DNA of 64,000 nt from DATKWD01 sp035529695. Lineage in GTDB: Bacteria > Actinomycetota > Acidimicrobiia > Acidimicrobiales > Salinilacustritrichaceae. The stretch spans positions 1 through 64,000 of the forward strand of contig DATKWD010000019.1 of assembly GCA_035529695.1 (NCBI GenBank), given 5' to 3'. Made by a program: the position numbers and the translations under genes. The notes beneath the pieces were generated by a model. The model saw nothing but the letters and a program-made list of their open reading frames with translations. It had not been told where the DNA came from and searched no databases. Of this stretch, positions 18,382 through 26,524 are shown in pieces (within the stretch, counting starts at the first letter, position 1; each line of letters begins with the position of its first letter).

Positions 18382-18744
18382 GTCTCGAGGGTCCGCACCA
18401 CCCAACTCCGGATCTTCGTTGCTCTCCGGCCAATAATTGGCCGGAGAGCAACAAGGATCAGCGTGTTCGCGTCGGCGCCGTCGTTCAGGTGAACCCTCGC
18501 GGTCGCGCCCGGACCCACCGGACGGCGACCTCCTGGCTCACATGGAGCCGCACGATGAGGGTGCCCGACGAGTGCTCCCGACAGCGGAGCGTCGGAGAGC
18601 CCCGCCGTCTCGACGACCGCCGGTGGGTCTGCCTCGCCGACAAGAACTCTTCCCGCTTCCCGACGGGCCCAGAAGCACGACGGCACGCTCCACACCGGTG
18701 ACGGCACCGACGGCGTGCGGCCACGAACTCAGCGGTCCTCTGGA
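18382..18744. other. Gene-free stretch with a terminator-like palindrome and a P-loop fragment
   Basis: About 360 bases with no convincing gene. It holds the inverted repeat at 18418-18452. On the minus strand, around 18640-18725, one frame reads GVERAVVLLGPSGSGKSS, a good beta-strand plus Walker A. That frame stops soon after, and no flanking frame gives a recognisable continuation, so it may be a decayed P-loop kinase or ATPase gene. Confidence 0.4.
18418..18452. terminator. 35-bp perfect inverted repeat after ahcY
   Basis: Two 17-base arms (GTTGCTCTCCGGCCAAT and its complement) are separated by a single base. The position right after ahcY suggests a transcription terminator. No T-tract follows on the plus strand, so it could instead be a protein-binding palindrome or a bidirectional element. 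Confidence 0.55.
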
Positions 18745-19128
18745 TCAACTCGGTGGGTACTGCACGAGGGTGAGTACGTTCGCTGACGGGTCGGCGATGT
18801 GAGCGAGGGTCCCGCCCCATGGCTGGCGTTCTGGCTGCCCGACGATCTCGACCCCGGCGGCGGCCAACTCGGCGCAGACCGCCTCGGCATCATCGACCCG
18901 GAACGACAAGCCCGTGAGGCGACCAATGAGATCGTCGCTCTCGTCGTCGTCGGGTCGCGCCCAATCGACGACGAGGTCGGCAGCGCCGAGGTCGTCGGAC
19001 ACCCATTCAGGAGTCGACGTCGTCTCGGTCAGACGCAGGGTCACGTTGTAGAAGTCTCGAGCCGCTTCGAGGTCGTCGCAGAAGATGCGAATCGCGGCGA
19101 GCGACCCGACCAGTGCTTCACCCTGCAT
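18745..19128 (-). CDS. VOC (glyoxalase/bleomycin resistance) superfamily protein
   Basis: A small protein with the beta-alpha-beta-beta-beta layout of VOC domains: LAAIRIFCDDLEAARDFY at the N-terminus, LSFRVDDAEAVCAELAAAG in the middle and IADPSANVLTLVQ at the end. The family binds metals and acts as lyases, dioxygenases or binding proteins; the specific role is unknown. The ATG at 19128 gives a normal domain start; a longer GTG start at 19194 would overlap the upstream sulfotransferase gene. It ends a minus-strand run with the sulfotransferase and Ccr-like reductase. Confidence 0.8.
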   Translation of the reverse strand: MQGEALVGSLAAIRIFCDDLEAARDFYNVTLRLTETTSTPEWVSDDLGAADLVVDWARPDDDESDDLIGRLTGLSFRVDDAEAVCAELAAAGVEIVGQPERQPWGGTLAHIADPSANVLTLVQYPPS

Positions 19129-19172
19129 GGCAAGCACCGTAGCCAGATGCTCGCGCGAGCCTCGGAGATCCG

Positions 19173-20051
19173 TCAGCGGCCTCGGTGCAGCCATGCCACC
19201 AGGTCACCGGTCGCCAGCGACTCGACTCGCCGTTGGTAGCGCTCCAGGTCGGCTCGATTCAGCACCGCGGCCGCCTCGCCCGCTCCGCCCCGGCGGAAGA
19301 AGGACGTCGGGTCGATCAGGACGCCGCTCGCGTCGGGCGCCAGCGCCCCGGCACGGGCTCGCATCGACGCGAAACGCGCGGCTTCGACGAGGGTGTCCCA
19401 TCGGTCGGTCCGGTCGGGCGTACCGAGGCGTCTCGCAAGCCGGTCCATCTCGCCCGAGAGGTCGGCAATGAGGTCGTCGAAGTGCACGAGGACGAGGTTC
19501 GGCGCGTGGCGCCTCGCCCATGCATCGCCCAGGTGCCACAGCACGCCGTTCACCGACTCGAGCGACTTCTTCGGCGCCACGTCGTTGTCTATCCAGCTGC
19601 GAAGCCAGACGTCCAGGTCCGGTCGATGGCGGGGGCGGTGCTCCTGGCCGGTCAACTCGTCGATGCGGCGATGATCGAGGTTGCCCATCTGGTGCCAGAG
19701 TGAAACGGCGGCATCGAGCGGGTGGCGGGCGACGACGACGTAGGTGGCACGGGGGTCGATCACGACGCCGTCGAGCGGGGTGTGGGTCTTGATGACTCGT
19801 CGGTGGGTCTGTCGCTCCAGTCGCCCGAACACCTGGGCCCGCGTCTCGGTTCGACGGTCGATCCAAGGTGAGAGTTCGCCCAGTGGCGCAGGAAGGTCGG
19901 GTGTTCCGTGCACGAGCAGGGCGCAGATCATCTGCACCCAGGTCGTGCCGTGCTTCGAGCGCGTGCTGACGACGATGTCGCCGTCGCGGAACCCGAAGTC
20001 GAGCCAGCGCAGGTTGTTCTCCTCCGCGTTGGAGTAGTCGGTCACGGTCAC
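19173..20051 (-). CDS. Sulfotransferase (PF00685 type)
   Basis: A 292-residue protein with a PAPS-dependent sulfotransferase plan: STRSKHGTTWVQMI (the 5'-phosphosulfate loop), VVVARHPLDAAVSLWHQM (the 3'-phosphate segment), and a C-terminal FFRRGGAGE standing for the RKGxxGDWK motif. It transfers sulfate to a small-molecule or lipid acceptor. It starts 11 nt after the Ccr-like reductase gene, so the two are probably one operon. It differs clearly from the other sulfotransferase at 15989-16798. Confidence 0.85.
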   Translation of the reverse strand: MTVTDYSNAEENNLRWLDFGFRDGDIVVSTRSKHGTTWVQMICALLVHGTPDLPAPLGELSPWIDRRTETRAQVFGRLERQTHRRVIKTHTPLDGVVIDPRATYVVVARHPLDAAVSLWHQMGNLDHRRIDELTGQEHRPRHRPDLDVWLRSWIDNDVAPKKSLESVNGVLWHLGDAWARRHAPNLVLVHFDDLIADLSGEMDRLARRLGTPDRTDRWDTLVEAARFASMRARAGALAPDASGVLIDPTSFFRRGGAGEAAAVLNRADLERYQRRVESLATGDLVAWLHRGR

Positions 20052-20062
20052 CGACTCAGCCT

Positions 20063-21229
20063 TCAGATGATGTGGCTCACCGAGTCGGGCATGTCGTCGG
20101 CGATTCGGATGATCGGGATGCCCGTCTGGGTGTTGTCATGCATCTCCTTGAAGCAGCGGGGGAGATCGTCGAACGAATAGATCTCGTCATGGATCGTCGG
20201 CTTGAAGACCGTGCCGTACAGCTCGGTTGCGGCTTCACACCCCGGTGGCGTCTCATAGTGGGTGTGGTCGATGGTGACCTGCTTCACCGATTGGACCGTC
20301 GAGTTGTAGGTGACCTCCTGGCTGAGCTGCCAGCCTGCGCTGACGTTGACGCCGCAACGAGCAGCGACTGCCATCCCGGCGTCGAACACCGGGCCGCGCA
20401 GCATGTCGCAGACGATGTGCATGTTCTCGCCGTCTGTCAGTTCCTTGCAGTGCTTGTTGAAAGCCTTCACGTCGTCTCGGGATGCGAAGCGGTTGAACTG
20501 CTTCTGGTCGATGCCGACGATGCCCTGCGCCTCGAGGGCATCGCGCCGCTCGGCCGAGCCGGCACAGAAGAAGGCGTTGTGGCCCTCGGCCTTGGCGAGC
20601 ATGAGGAACAGCTCGCCCACGCCGCCGCCGAAGCTGAGCACGTTCAGCGTGGCCTTGCGCTCACGCGACACCTTCACCCGGTAGATGCCGAGTGCGCGGC
20701 GCCACAGGTGATAGGCGGTCGGTGCGCGCAGGGGGAGCGCGGCGATCTCCCACAGGTCGAGCCCGCAGTCGAGCGGCGCCTTGATGAGCTGCCAGTCCTC
20801 GACGACGGCTTCCTCGGAGTACCAGCCGATCGAATCGGGCTGGTCATAGGCCCAGATGCGGAGCGGGAAGCCGAAGTCGTCGGGTTCGCCGTTGCAGTGG
20901 GTGAGCACCACGTCTCCGGGGGTGAAGTCGGTGACCTGGTCGCCGACGGCCAGCACCTCGCCGACGGCCGAGTTGCCGGGGTAGATCTTCCCGCCACGTG
21001 CATCGGCGATGTTGATCGTGTCGGCGGTTGCCGCGTGGTCGATGTTGTGCTCGGCCGAGACCGCGAGCACTTTCATGTGGACGTCCTTCGGGCCCAGGTC
21101 GCGCAGTTCGAGGTCGTCGAGCTTGACGACCTTCGAGACGTCGATGTCGGCGGGATCGCCACCGACTGCGGCGGCCTCCGCGGCGATCGCCTCCGTGGTG
21201 ATCGAGTAGGCGCGGGTCATCGTGGGCAT
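20063..21229 (-). CDS. MDR-superfamily oxidoreductase, crotonyl-CoA reductase-like
   Basis: A 388-residue medium-chain dehydrogenase/reductase. The N-terminal GroES-like domain includes VLAVSAEHNID and GNSAVGEVLAVGDQV. RIWAYDQPDSIGWYSEEAVV and the segment DVKAFNKH resemble the crotonyl-CoA carboxylase/reductase branch. The nucleotide-binding glycine motif is SFGGGVGELFLMLAKAEG. The usual zinc-binding cysteine cluster is absent. A GAGGAG ribosome-binding site precedes the ATG. It probably reduces an enoyl-CoA or similar activated alkene with NADPH; the substrate is not known. The sulfotransferase follows in the same transcript. Confidence 0.65.
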   Translation of the reverse strand: MPTMTRAYSITTEAIAAEAAAVGGDPADIDVSKVVKLDDLELRDLGPKDVHMKVLAVSAEHNIDHAATADTINIADARGGKIYPGNSAVGEVLAVGDQVTDFTPGDVVLTHCNGEPDDFGFPLRIWAYDQPDSIGWYSEEAVVEDWQLIKAPLDCGLDLWEIAALPLRAPTAYHLWRRALGIYRVKVSRERKATLNVLSFGGGVGELFLMLAKAEGHNAFFCAGSAERRDALEAQGIVGIDQKQFNRFASRDDVKAFNKHCKELTDGENMHIVCDMLRGPVFDAGMAVAARCGVNVSAGWQLSQEVTYNSTVQSVKQVTIDHTHYETPPGCEAATELYGTVFKPTIHDEIYSFDDLPRCFKEMHDNTQTGIPIIRIADDMPDSVSHII

Positions 21230-21305
21230 CGGGCAGGCTCCTCGTGGGTCCGGAACGCCACGATCATGCCCGCTCAGGGCAGCGGTCCGTCAACTGGAAC
21301 GGGCG

Positions 21306-22328
21306 TCAGCAGATGGTGCTCAGGCGACTGAGCGCCTCGGTGACATCGTCAGCATCGACGTCGAGATGGGTCACGCCCCGACAGCGATCGCCGATGGCCA
21401 CGAACTCGACCCCCGCGGCGCCGGCCTTCACACAGAACTCGTCGCTGCTCAGCCCGAGCCCGTCGACACCGAAGAAGACGATGTTGGTGTCAGGTTCGAC
21501 CACCTCGCAACCGAGCGCGCGGAGTCCCTCCGCCAGCGTTGTGGCGTTCGAGTGGTCGTCGGCCAGACGGTCGACATGGTGGTCGAGCGCATACAGGCAC
21601 CCGGCCGCGGCGATACCGGCCTGGCGCATCGCGCCGCCGAATCGGTGCTTGTAGAGCCACGCGTCGTCGATGAAGCGCTCGGATCCGGCGAGCACGGCGC
21701 CGATCGGAGCGCCGAGTCCCTTGGTGAAGTCGATCCAGATCGAATCGACCGGGCGGCCCCAGTCTGGGGCACTCGCCCCGGTGGCGACGACAGCGTTCAT
21801 CAGCCGTGCGCCGTCGGTGTGGACGGCCATGTCGAGGTCGTGTGCTCTCTGCGCGACGGCGGCGTACTGCTCGAGCGGCCACACGGCGCCGCCGGCGAAG
21901 TTGTGGGTCTGCTCGAGGCACAGCAACGACGTCGGTGGCTCGTACCGGCTCCCGGGCGAGTGCGCTGCCGCGAGTTGGTCGGCGGTGAATCGACCGCGCT
22001 CGCCGTGGATCGTCTCGATGACACAACCGTTCACGGCGGCCGCTCCCGACGTCTCGGAACGCAGGACGTGTCCGAGGTCTTCGAGCAGGAGCGACTCGCC
22101 CGGAGTGGTGTGGACCGCGATGGCGATGAGGTTGCACATGGTGCCGGTCGGGAGGAACACCGCTTTGTCGTGGCCGAGGAGGCCGGCGACCCGCTCCTGG
22201 AGTTCGTTGATCGTCGGGTCGAGCAATCGCTGCTCGTCGCCGACCTCGGCCGCTGCCATCGCGGCCCTCATCGCCTCGGTGGGCCGCGTCTGGGTGTCGC
22301 TGTAGAGGTTGATGGTGCGCTCGGTCAC
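21306..22328 (-). CDS. Low-specificity L-threonine aldolase-like PLP enzyme
   Basis: A 340-residue fold-type I PLP enzyme of the beta-eliminating lyase family: NLYSDTQTRPTEAMRAAM at the start, FLPTGTMCNLIA, HTDGARLMNA, and the PLP lysine in FTKGLGAPIGAVLAG. Threonine aldolases cleave threonine or allo-threonine to glycine and acetaldehyde. Its ATG overlaps the stop of the upstream membrane protein gene by four bases (ATGA), so the two are translationally coupled. Confidence 0.88.
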   Translation of the reverse strand: MTERTINLYSDTQTRPTEAMRAAMAAAEVGDEQRLLDPTINELQERVAGLLGHDKAVFLPTGTMCNLIAIAVHTTPGESLLLEDLGHVLRSETSGAAAVNGCVIETIHGERGRFTADQLAAAHSPGSRYEPPTSLLCLEQTHNFAGGAVWPLEQYAAVAQRAHDLDMAVHTDGARLMNAVVATGASAPDWGRPVDSIWIDFTKGLGAPIGAVLAGSERFIDDAWLYKHRFGGAMRQAGIAAAGCLYALDHHVDRLADDHSNATTLAEGLRALGCEVVEPDTNIVFFGVDGLGLSSDEFCVKAGAAGVEFVAIGDRCRGVTHLDVDADDVTEALSRLSTIC

Positions 22329-22954
22329 GGATCAGAGGATGGCACGGCCGGCGTCTGGTCGCCTGGGTCGCGCAGCGGTCCGAGGTCGTAGCGGGGGAGG
22401 TAGACCGACATGAGTGGGCCGATCATGAGCACGAAGATGACCGTGCCGACACCGGCGGTGCCGCCGAGCGCGATTCCGGCGACGAGGACCACGGCCTCGA
22501 TCCCGAATCGGATCCTGCCGACCTTGCCGTGGCGGCGCGCGAGGCTCGTCATCAGCCCGTCCCGTGGGCCCGGTCCGAGCCGGACGCCGATGTAGAGGCC
22601 CGACCCGGGACCCCAGAGGAAGATTCCGGCGGCGAGGAACGCGATCCGCAGAGCCAGCGAGTCGGGGGTCTCAAGCCACAACAGCGTGAGATCGATGACC
22701 CCGCCGATGATGATGACGTTGAGCACCGTCCCGATGCCAGGACGTTCGCCGAGAGGAATCCACGCCAGCAGGACGATGCCACCGACGATGATCCCCACCG
22801 TGCCGATCGGCACCCCGGTGCGATCGGAGATGCCCTGGTGGAACACCTCCCACGGCGCCAACCCGAGGTCGGCCGCCACCATCAACGCCAACCCGAATCC
22901 CAACAGCACCAGCCCGACCACGCACCGAACGATGCGAGGTCGGAGGCGAAGCAC
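22325..22954 (-). CDS. YczE/YitT-like integral membrane protein
   Basis: A 209-residue protein with about five hydrophobic helices. It carries the features of the YczE family: LGLAPWEVFHQGIS near the first loop, WIPLGERPGIGTVLN, and GPGPRDGLM in the second half. The family is of unknown transport function. The GTG start has a TAGCCT box 6 nt upstream. The stop codon overlaps the threonine aldolase start. Confidence 0.75.
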   Translation of the reverse strand: MLRLRPRIVRCVVGLVLLGFGLALMVAADLGLAPWEVFHQGISDRTGVPIGTVGIIVGGIVLLAWIPLGERPGIGTVLNVIIIGGVIDLTLLWLETPDSLALRIAFLAAGIFLWGPGSGLYIGVRLGPGPRDGLMTSLARRHGKVGRIRFGIEAVVLVAGIALGGTAGVGTVIFVLMIGPLMSVYLPRYDLGPLRDPGDQTPAVPSSDP

Positions 22955-22960
22955 CGCGGC

Positions 22961-22966
22961 AGGCTA
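22961..22966 (-). promoter_or_regulatory. -10 box (TAGCCT) of the YczE-like operon
   Basis: TAGCCT on the minus strand ends 6 nt before the GTG start, the leaderless geometry seen elsewhere in the window. Confidence 0.4.
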
Positions 22967-22987
22967 GGGGCGGGGGATGCTCCGCTC

Positions 22988-23104
22988 CACCAACTTGGTG
23001 CACTCAGGGGACGCCGACCCCAGCCTCGTGCGGTCGGAGGAGGGGGTCGCGCCGACTGCGCGAGGTTCGGCTGGACCCACTTCGGCTGCGCGAGGTTGAT
23101 CAGG
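22988..23104. repeat. Left cluster of the CAACCTCGTGCA-like repeat
   Basis: Four degenerate copies lie downstream of the AbiEi/DUF559 gene. CACCAACTTGGTGCA at 22988-23002 contains a 13-base palindrome; CAGCCTCGTGCG is near 23021; CTGCGCGAGGTT occurs at 23056-23067 and 23087-23098 in inverse orientation. The last copy runs into the stop codon of the gene. Confidence 0.6.
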
Positions 23105-24032
23105 CCGCCCGAGTCGCGAGGTGGGCCTCGATCTCGGCGGCCACCCCAGCGGGGTCGCGGCGGATCTCGGCCGCACTGAAACGCAGAACGACGAATCCGT
23201 GACGGGTCGCGATCCTGTCGCGGAATCGGTCGCGCTCGACGTCCTGCGTGATCGAGTGCCACCGTCGGCCGTCGGTCTCGACGATCAGCCGTGCGTCGAG
23301 CCGTGCGAAGTCGACGACCCCGCGGACGCCGTCGTACCAGGGCGGGCGGACCTGCCGCTGCATTGGCAACCGGTGTCGAACGGCAACTCGCTCGATGAAC
23401 TCGAGCTCGAGCACCGAATCAGGGATCGGCTCGCCTTGGTCGATCGAGGCCATCACCAGCCGCAGGAGTCGGCTGCCCTTGCGGCCCCGGCGAACGAAGC
23501 CGGATCCGCAGCCGATGAGATCGTCGAGCGTCGTCCTGCCGTCGACCAGCAGTCTCTGCCCGAGGTGCTTCATCCGCTGATACCTGAACTCGGCAGCCAG
23601 ATCGCAGAACGTTCGGGCGACGGTCGTCGTGGGGAACGGTCCCACGCTGCACCGGTCGATGGGTGGCAGGTGGCGAGTTCGGTGCACCTGGACCCACGGA
23701 GAGCGACTCGAGCGCCCGTCATCGGTCACGACCTCGAGCCGACGGTTGGTGGTTGCGTCGGTGGGGACCGGGAAGTCGTGGAGGCGTGCGGCCGTCAGCC
23801 GGCTGGCGGCGCTGGCCGGCACAGACAACAGCCCGGCCATCAGGTGCCCACCGACTCCCTCGGGTGAGCCGCCCAGCCCGTAGACACCGCGGCTCGACGT
23901 CGTCACCAGCAACCCACGCCGGCGAAACCGTGCGATGTCGGTCGCCGTCACGCCGAGGTCGACCAGTTGGGCGCGCCCGACGACGAGGTGCTGCTGGTGG
24001 GCGAGCGTGATGAGCGTCGATTCAGGAGTCAT
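23100..24032 (-). CDS. AbiEi-type N-terminal domain plus DUF559 (Vsr-like) endonuclease domain protein
   Basis: A 310-residue protein. The N-terminus (LITLAHQQHLVVGRAQLVDL, then RRRGLLVTTSSRGVYGL) is a winged-helix domain like the AbiEi antitoxin N-terminus. The C-terminus (about 245-305) has GVVDFARLDARLIVETDGRR, then FRDRIATRHGFVVLRF, the DUF559 PD-(D/E)xK-like nuclease core with Asp in VDF and Glu-x-Asp in ETD. Such proteins are common as solitary genes in actinobacteria; no partner toxin or methylase lies beside it. The ATG at 24032 is chosen because a longer frame (GTG 24125) would translate the flanking repeat. Repeats bracket both ends. Confidence 0.75.
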   Translation of the reverse strand: MTPESTLITLAHQQHLVVGRAQLVDLGVTATDIARFRRRGLLVTTSSRGVYGLGGSPEGVGGHLMAGLLSVPASAASRLTAARLHDFPVPTDATTNRRLEVVTDDGRSSRSPWVQVHRTRHLPPIDRCSVGPFPTTTVARTFCDLAAEFRYQRMKHLGQRLLVDGRTTLDDLIGCGSGFVRRGRKGSRLLRLVMASIDQGEPIPDSVLELEFIERVAVRHRLPMQRQVRPPWYDGVRGVVDFARLDARLIVETDGRRWHSITQDVERDRFRDRIATRHGFVVLRFSAAEIRRDPAGVAAEIEAHLATRAA

Positions 24033-24090
24033 CGGACCAGCCTGTCGGGCAGGTGTGACACCAACGTCGGCCGCGAACGCCGCAGCGAGG

Positions 24091-24207
24091 ATCAACCTCG
24101 TGCACCCCGTCGAGCCACGACCCAACCTCGTGCAGCCGGCGCGAGGGCCTCACTGGCCGGCGCGAAGTCGGGGCGTTGGTCCGTGGGGTGCACGAGGTTG
24201 GTGGGTC
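24091..24207. repeat. Right cluster of the CAACCTCGTGCA repeat
   Basis: Three close copies lie upstream of the DUF559 gene: CAACCTCGTGCA at 24093-24104 and 24123-24134 in direct orientation, and its complement TGCACGAGGTTG at 24189-24200. A direct repeat CCGGCGCGA (24137-24145 and 24157-24165) lies between them. Only the last few bases enter the next gene. Confidence 0.65.
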
Positions 24208-25087
24208 AGTTGCTGCCGAACCGCACCCGGGTGATCGCCACCCACGACGCCGTGCCGTCCTCGGCGCTGAATTCTCGGTACATGACGGCGCCGGTCGGCG
24301 TCGCTGGAGCCTTGAAGTCGATCGTGTCGGCGTAGGGCGCGCCCGGGGGAGAACCACCCGCGGTCACGAAGCCCTCGCCGATGCTCTCGGTGCGTCCCTG
24401 CTCTCGCACGTCGACGTTGATCGTCCCCTCGAACGCGAGGCCCATCCCGGTGACCTCGACCGGCGAGCTCACGACATCGTCGGTCTCGGGCTTCTGGGGC
24501 GTGATGCCGTCGTGCTCGGCGCCGATCACACCCCACGTGTCGTCGTCGAGTTGACGGACGAGGATCGTCGAAACCGGACCGCTGCCGTTGCGGGTGACCT
24601 CGAACTCACCCGAACGGTTGTCGCCTTCTCGGAACTCCGAGACCGACGGGTCGGTGAACCCGGCGTACTGGGTGAGGAATGCCCGCACGACGGTCTCGGG
24701 CGTGTCGAAGCGTTGCGACGAATCGATGGCTGGGAACACCACCTGCGACGGATCGGTCGTCGGCGCGAACGGGTTGTCGTCGGCCGTCGTCGAGGTGGTC
24801 GGGGCTTCGGTCGTCGAGGTGGTGCCCGTCAGCACCTCGGGGTCGTCGTCGTTTCCGCCGACGATGAACACCAGGCCCACGACCACGAGGATGGCGGCGG
24901 CGATGCCGCCGATGGCGTACTTCTGGTTGCGGTTGGGGTCAGGGGTCATGAGCTTCTCCTCGATTCGGGCGAGTCCGTCGGGCGACGGCTCGATGGATTC
25001 GGCTTCGACGGCGAGAGCGTGGCGGAGGCGGCGCTCGGTGTCATCCGGTGGGACGGTGTCGGTCGGCGGGTCGGTGCGATCGGTCAT
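24206..25087 (-). CDS. Membrane-bound anti-sigma-like protein with Gmad2-type domain
   Basis: A 293-residue protein. The N-terminal cytosolic part (LRHALAVEAESIEPSPDGLARIEEKL) is followed by a single helix (IGGIAAAILVVVGLVFIVGG), a Thr/Ser-rich linker, and an extracytoplasmic part. The C-terminal 90 residues (VEVTGMGLAFEGTINVDV, GFVTAGGSPPGAPYAD) resemble the Gmad2 immunoglobulin-like domain. The start overlaps the stop of the sigma factor gene as ATGA, the usual layout of a sigma/anti-sigma pair. No zinc HxxxCxxC motif is present, so the anti-sigma role is inferred from context. Confidence 0.7.
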   Translation of the reverse strand: MTDRTDPPTDTVPPDDTERRLRHALAVEAESIEPSPDGLARIEEKLMTPDPNRNQKYAIGGIAAAILVVVGLVFIVGGNDDDPEVLTGTTSTTEAPTTSTTADDNPFAPTTDPSQVVFPAIDSSQRFDTPETVVRAFLTQYAGFTDPSVSEFREGDNRSGEFEVTRNGSGPVSTILVRQLDDDTWGVIGAEHDGITPQKPETDDVVSSPVEVTGMGLAFEGTINVDVREQGRTESIGEGFVTAGGSPPGAPYADTIDFKAPATPTGAVMYREFSAEDGTASWVAITRVRFGSN

Positions 25088-25605
25088 CGGTCGTGTTCCT
25101 CGAGGAGGGTACGTAGGTGGTCGAGCCCTCGGCTGGCGTGGGTCTTCACCGATCCGGCCGAGATCCCGAGCGCGTCGGCGATCTGGGCCTCGGACAGGTC
25201 GAGGTGGTAGCGAAGGGTCAGCACCTCGCGCTGGCGGTCCGAGAGCTGGCGCAGCGCGGCCATCACTCGCTTGTGTTCGCTGCTGCGCACCACGTCGACG
25301 TCCGCGCCGGGAGCCACCTCGACCGATCCGACCGACGCAAGGTGCCGGCGCCGCGTCCCTCGGCGCCGCAGGCGTGACCGGGCGCCGTTGATGACCGACC
25401 GCCTCAGGTACGCCGCCGGTTCGGCGATCGAACCGGTCCCGCCGGGCCGGCGGGCGAGACCGACGAAAGCGTCCTGCACGACTTCTTCGGCAGTGAACCG
25501 GTCATCGACCAGCATCGTCGCCAAGCGAACGAGGCCGGCGTACTCGGCCCCGTAGATCGAGCTGAGATCCGTTGCGACCGGTTCGGGCAGCATCGTGGCC
25601 ATCAT
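25084..25605 (-). CDS. ECF-type RNA polymerase sigma factor (sigma-70 family)
   Basis: A protein of about 173 residues with region 2 (YGAEYAGLVRLATMLVDDRFTAEEVVQDAFV, AYLRRSVINGARSRLRRR) and region 4 (ALRQLSDRQREVLTLRY, LDLSEAQIADALGISAGSVK). It resembles the SigE/SigM-like ECF factors of actinobacteria. Several start codons are close together (GTG 25608, ATG 25605, ATG 25602); 25605 is a best guess. It is coupled to the downstream membrane protein gene and divergent from comF. No obvious autoregulated ECF promoter is visible. Confidence 0.85.
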   Translation of the reverse strand: MMATMLPEPVATDLSSIYGAEYAGLVRLATMLVDDRFTAEEVVQDAFVGLARRPGGTGSIAEPAAYLRRSVINGARSRLRRRGTRRRHLASVGSVEVAPGADVDVVRSSEHKRVMAALRQLSDRQREVLTLRYHLDLSEAQIADALGISAGSVKTHASRGLDHLRTLLEEHDR

Positions 25606-25674
25606 CACGTGTCGAGACGCTTGACCGGCGGATTGGTTGACGCGACGCCGATCGTTGTTGTCAGGGGTGGTCCC

Positions 25675-25680
25675 TACGGT
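25675..25680 (+). promoter_or_regulatory. -10 box (TACGGT) of comF
   Basis: TACGGT ends 7 nt before the ATG at 25688, which supports this start and a leaderless message. Confidence 0.5.
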
Positions 25681-25687
25681 CGGGGTG

Positions 25688-26524
25688 ATGTTGTTCGCCT
25701 CGCGCTGTCCCGTGTGTCGCATCGCCGGACCGGCGCCGTGCCCGCATTGTGAGACAACCCTCGCGGCGCCGCCCTCGCTCGCCCTCCCGCCCGACCTCGA
25801 CGGGCTTTGGTGCGTCTGCGCCTACGACGCGGCCGGTCGGGCACTGGTCCACGCCGTGAAGTTCGGCAACGACCGCTGCACCGCGAGGTGGGCGGCGGCC
25901 CGACTGGCTGCGGGGCTCGAAGTCCTTCAGCCGGCGCTCCCGGCAGAAGGTTGGGGTCTGACCTGGGCACCCACCTCGACCGCTCGGCGTCGCGAGCGAG
26001 GCTTCGACCAGGCCGAACGGCTGGCTCGTCTCCTCGGCCGACGGGTGGGCATCCGTCCGCGCTCGTTGCTGGTGCGCCTCCCCGGGCTTCCCCAGACCGG
26101 TCGGTCGGCGCACGACCGGTGGACAGGCCCGAGCTTCATGCGCACCCGGCGTCCTGTTCCTGACGCGGTCGTGGTCGTCGACGACGTGGTGACGACCGGC
26201 GCCACGGCCACCGCCGCCGCCCGGGCCCTTCGTGCCGGCGGCGCCCGACAGATCTGGATGGTGAGCATCGCCAGAACATCGTTCAAGCCGCGCGTCGCAC
26301 GTGCCGATGCTGCACGCAATGCAAGTGACCAACACCCAGGTCGACAAGACGCTGGAGTCGTTGTCTCGCAGTGGTCCGACGGCCCCCGCGGTCGAGGGGC
26401 CCCTGCGTCTCGACGCGCTTCTCGACGAGGCGATCACGCGGGTGAACGACCTCCCCACCGTGCGACGCGAGCGGGCCGAGATGGCCCGCGACCGGCTCAG
26501 AGCGGAACAGCTGCCGAGTGCTGA
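25688..26524 (+). CDS. ComF family phosphoribosyltransferase-like protein
   Basis: The N-terminus has two CxxC pairs (CPVC, CPHC), as in ComF zinc-binding domains, followed by YDAAGRALVHAVKFGNDR, RRRERGFDQAERLARLL and the PRPP-binding loop VVVVDDVVTTGATATAAARA. ComF proteins take part in DNA uptake or repair; the exact reaction is unknown. The recognisable domain ends at about residue 200 (WMVSIART). The frame then continues for roughly 80 arginine-rich, unrelated residues that overlap the next gene in another frame, so the natural end may be earlier or a frameshift may be present. Confidence 0.82.
   Translation: MLFASRCPVCRIAGPAPCPHCETTLAAPPSLALPPDLDGLWCVCAYDAAGRALVHAVKFGNDRCTARWAAARLAAGLEVLQPALPAEGWGLTWAPTSTARRRERGFDQAERLARLLGRRVGIRPRSLLVRLPGLPQTGRSAHDRWTGPSFMRTRRPVPDAVVVVDDVVTTGATATAAARALRAGGARQIWMVSIARTSFKPRVARADAARNASDQHPGRQDAGVVVSQWSDGPRGRGAPASRRASRRGDHAGERPPHRATRAGRDGPRPAQSGTAAEC

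Noticed and set aside
18755..18768. Another copy of the DUF559-associated repeat (TGCACGAGG)
   Set aside because: It lies inside the VOC coding sequence and matches only nine bases, which is expected by chance in this composition.
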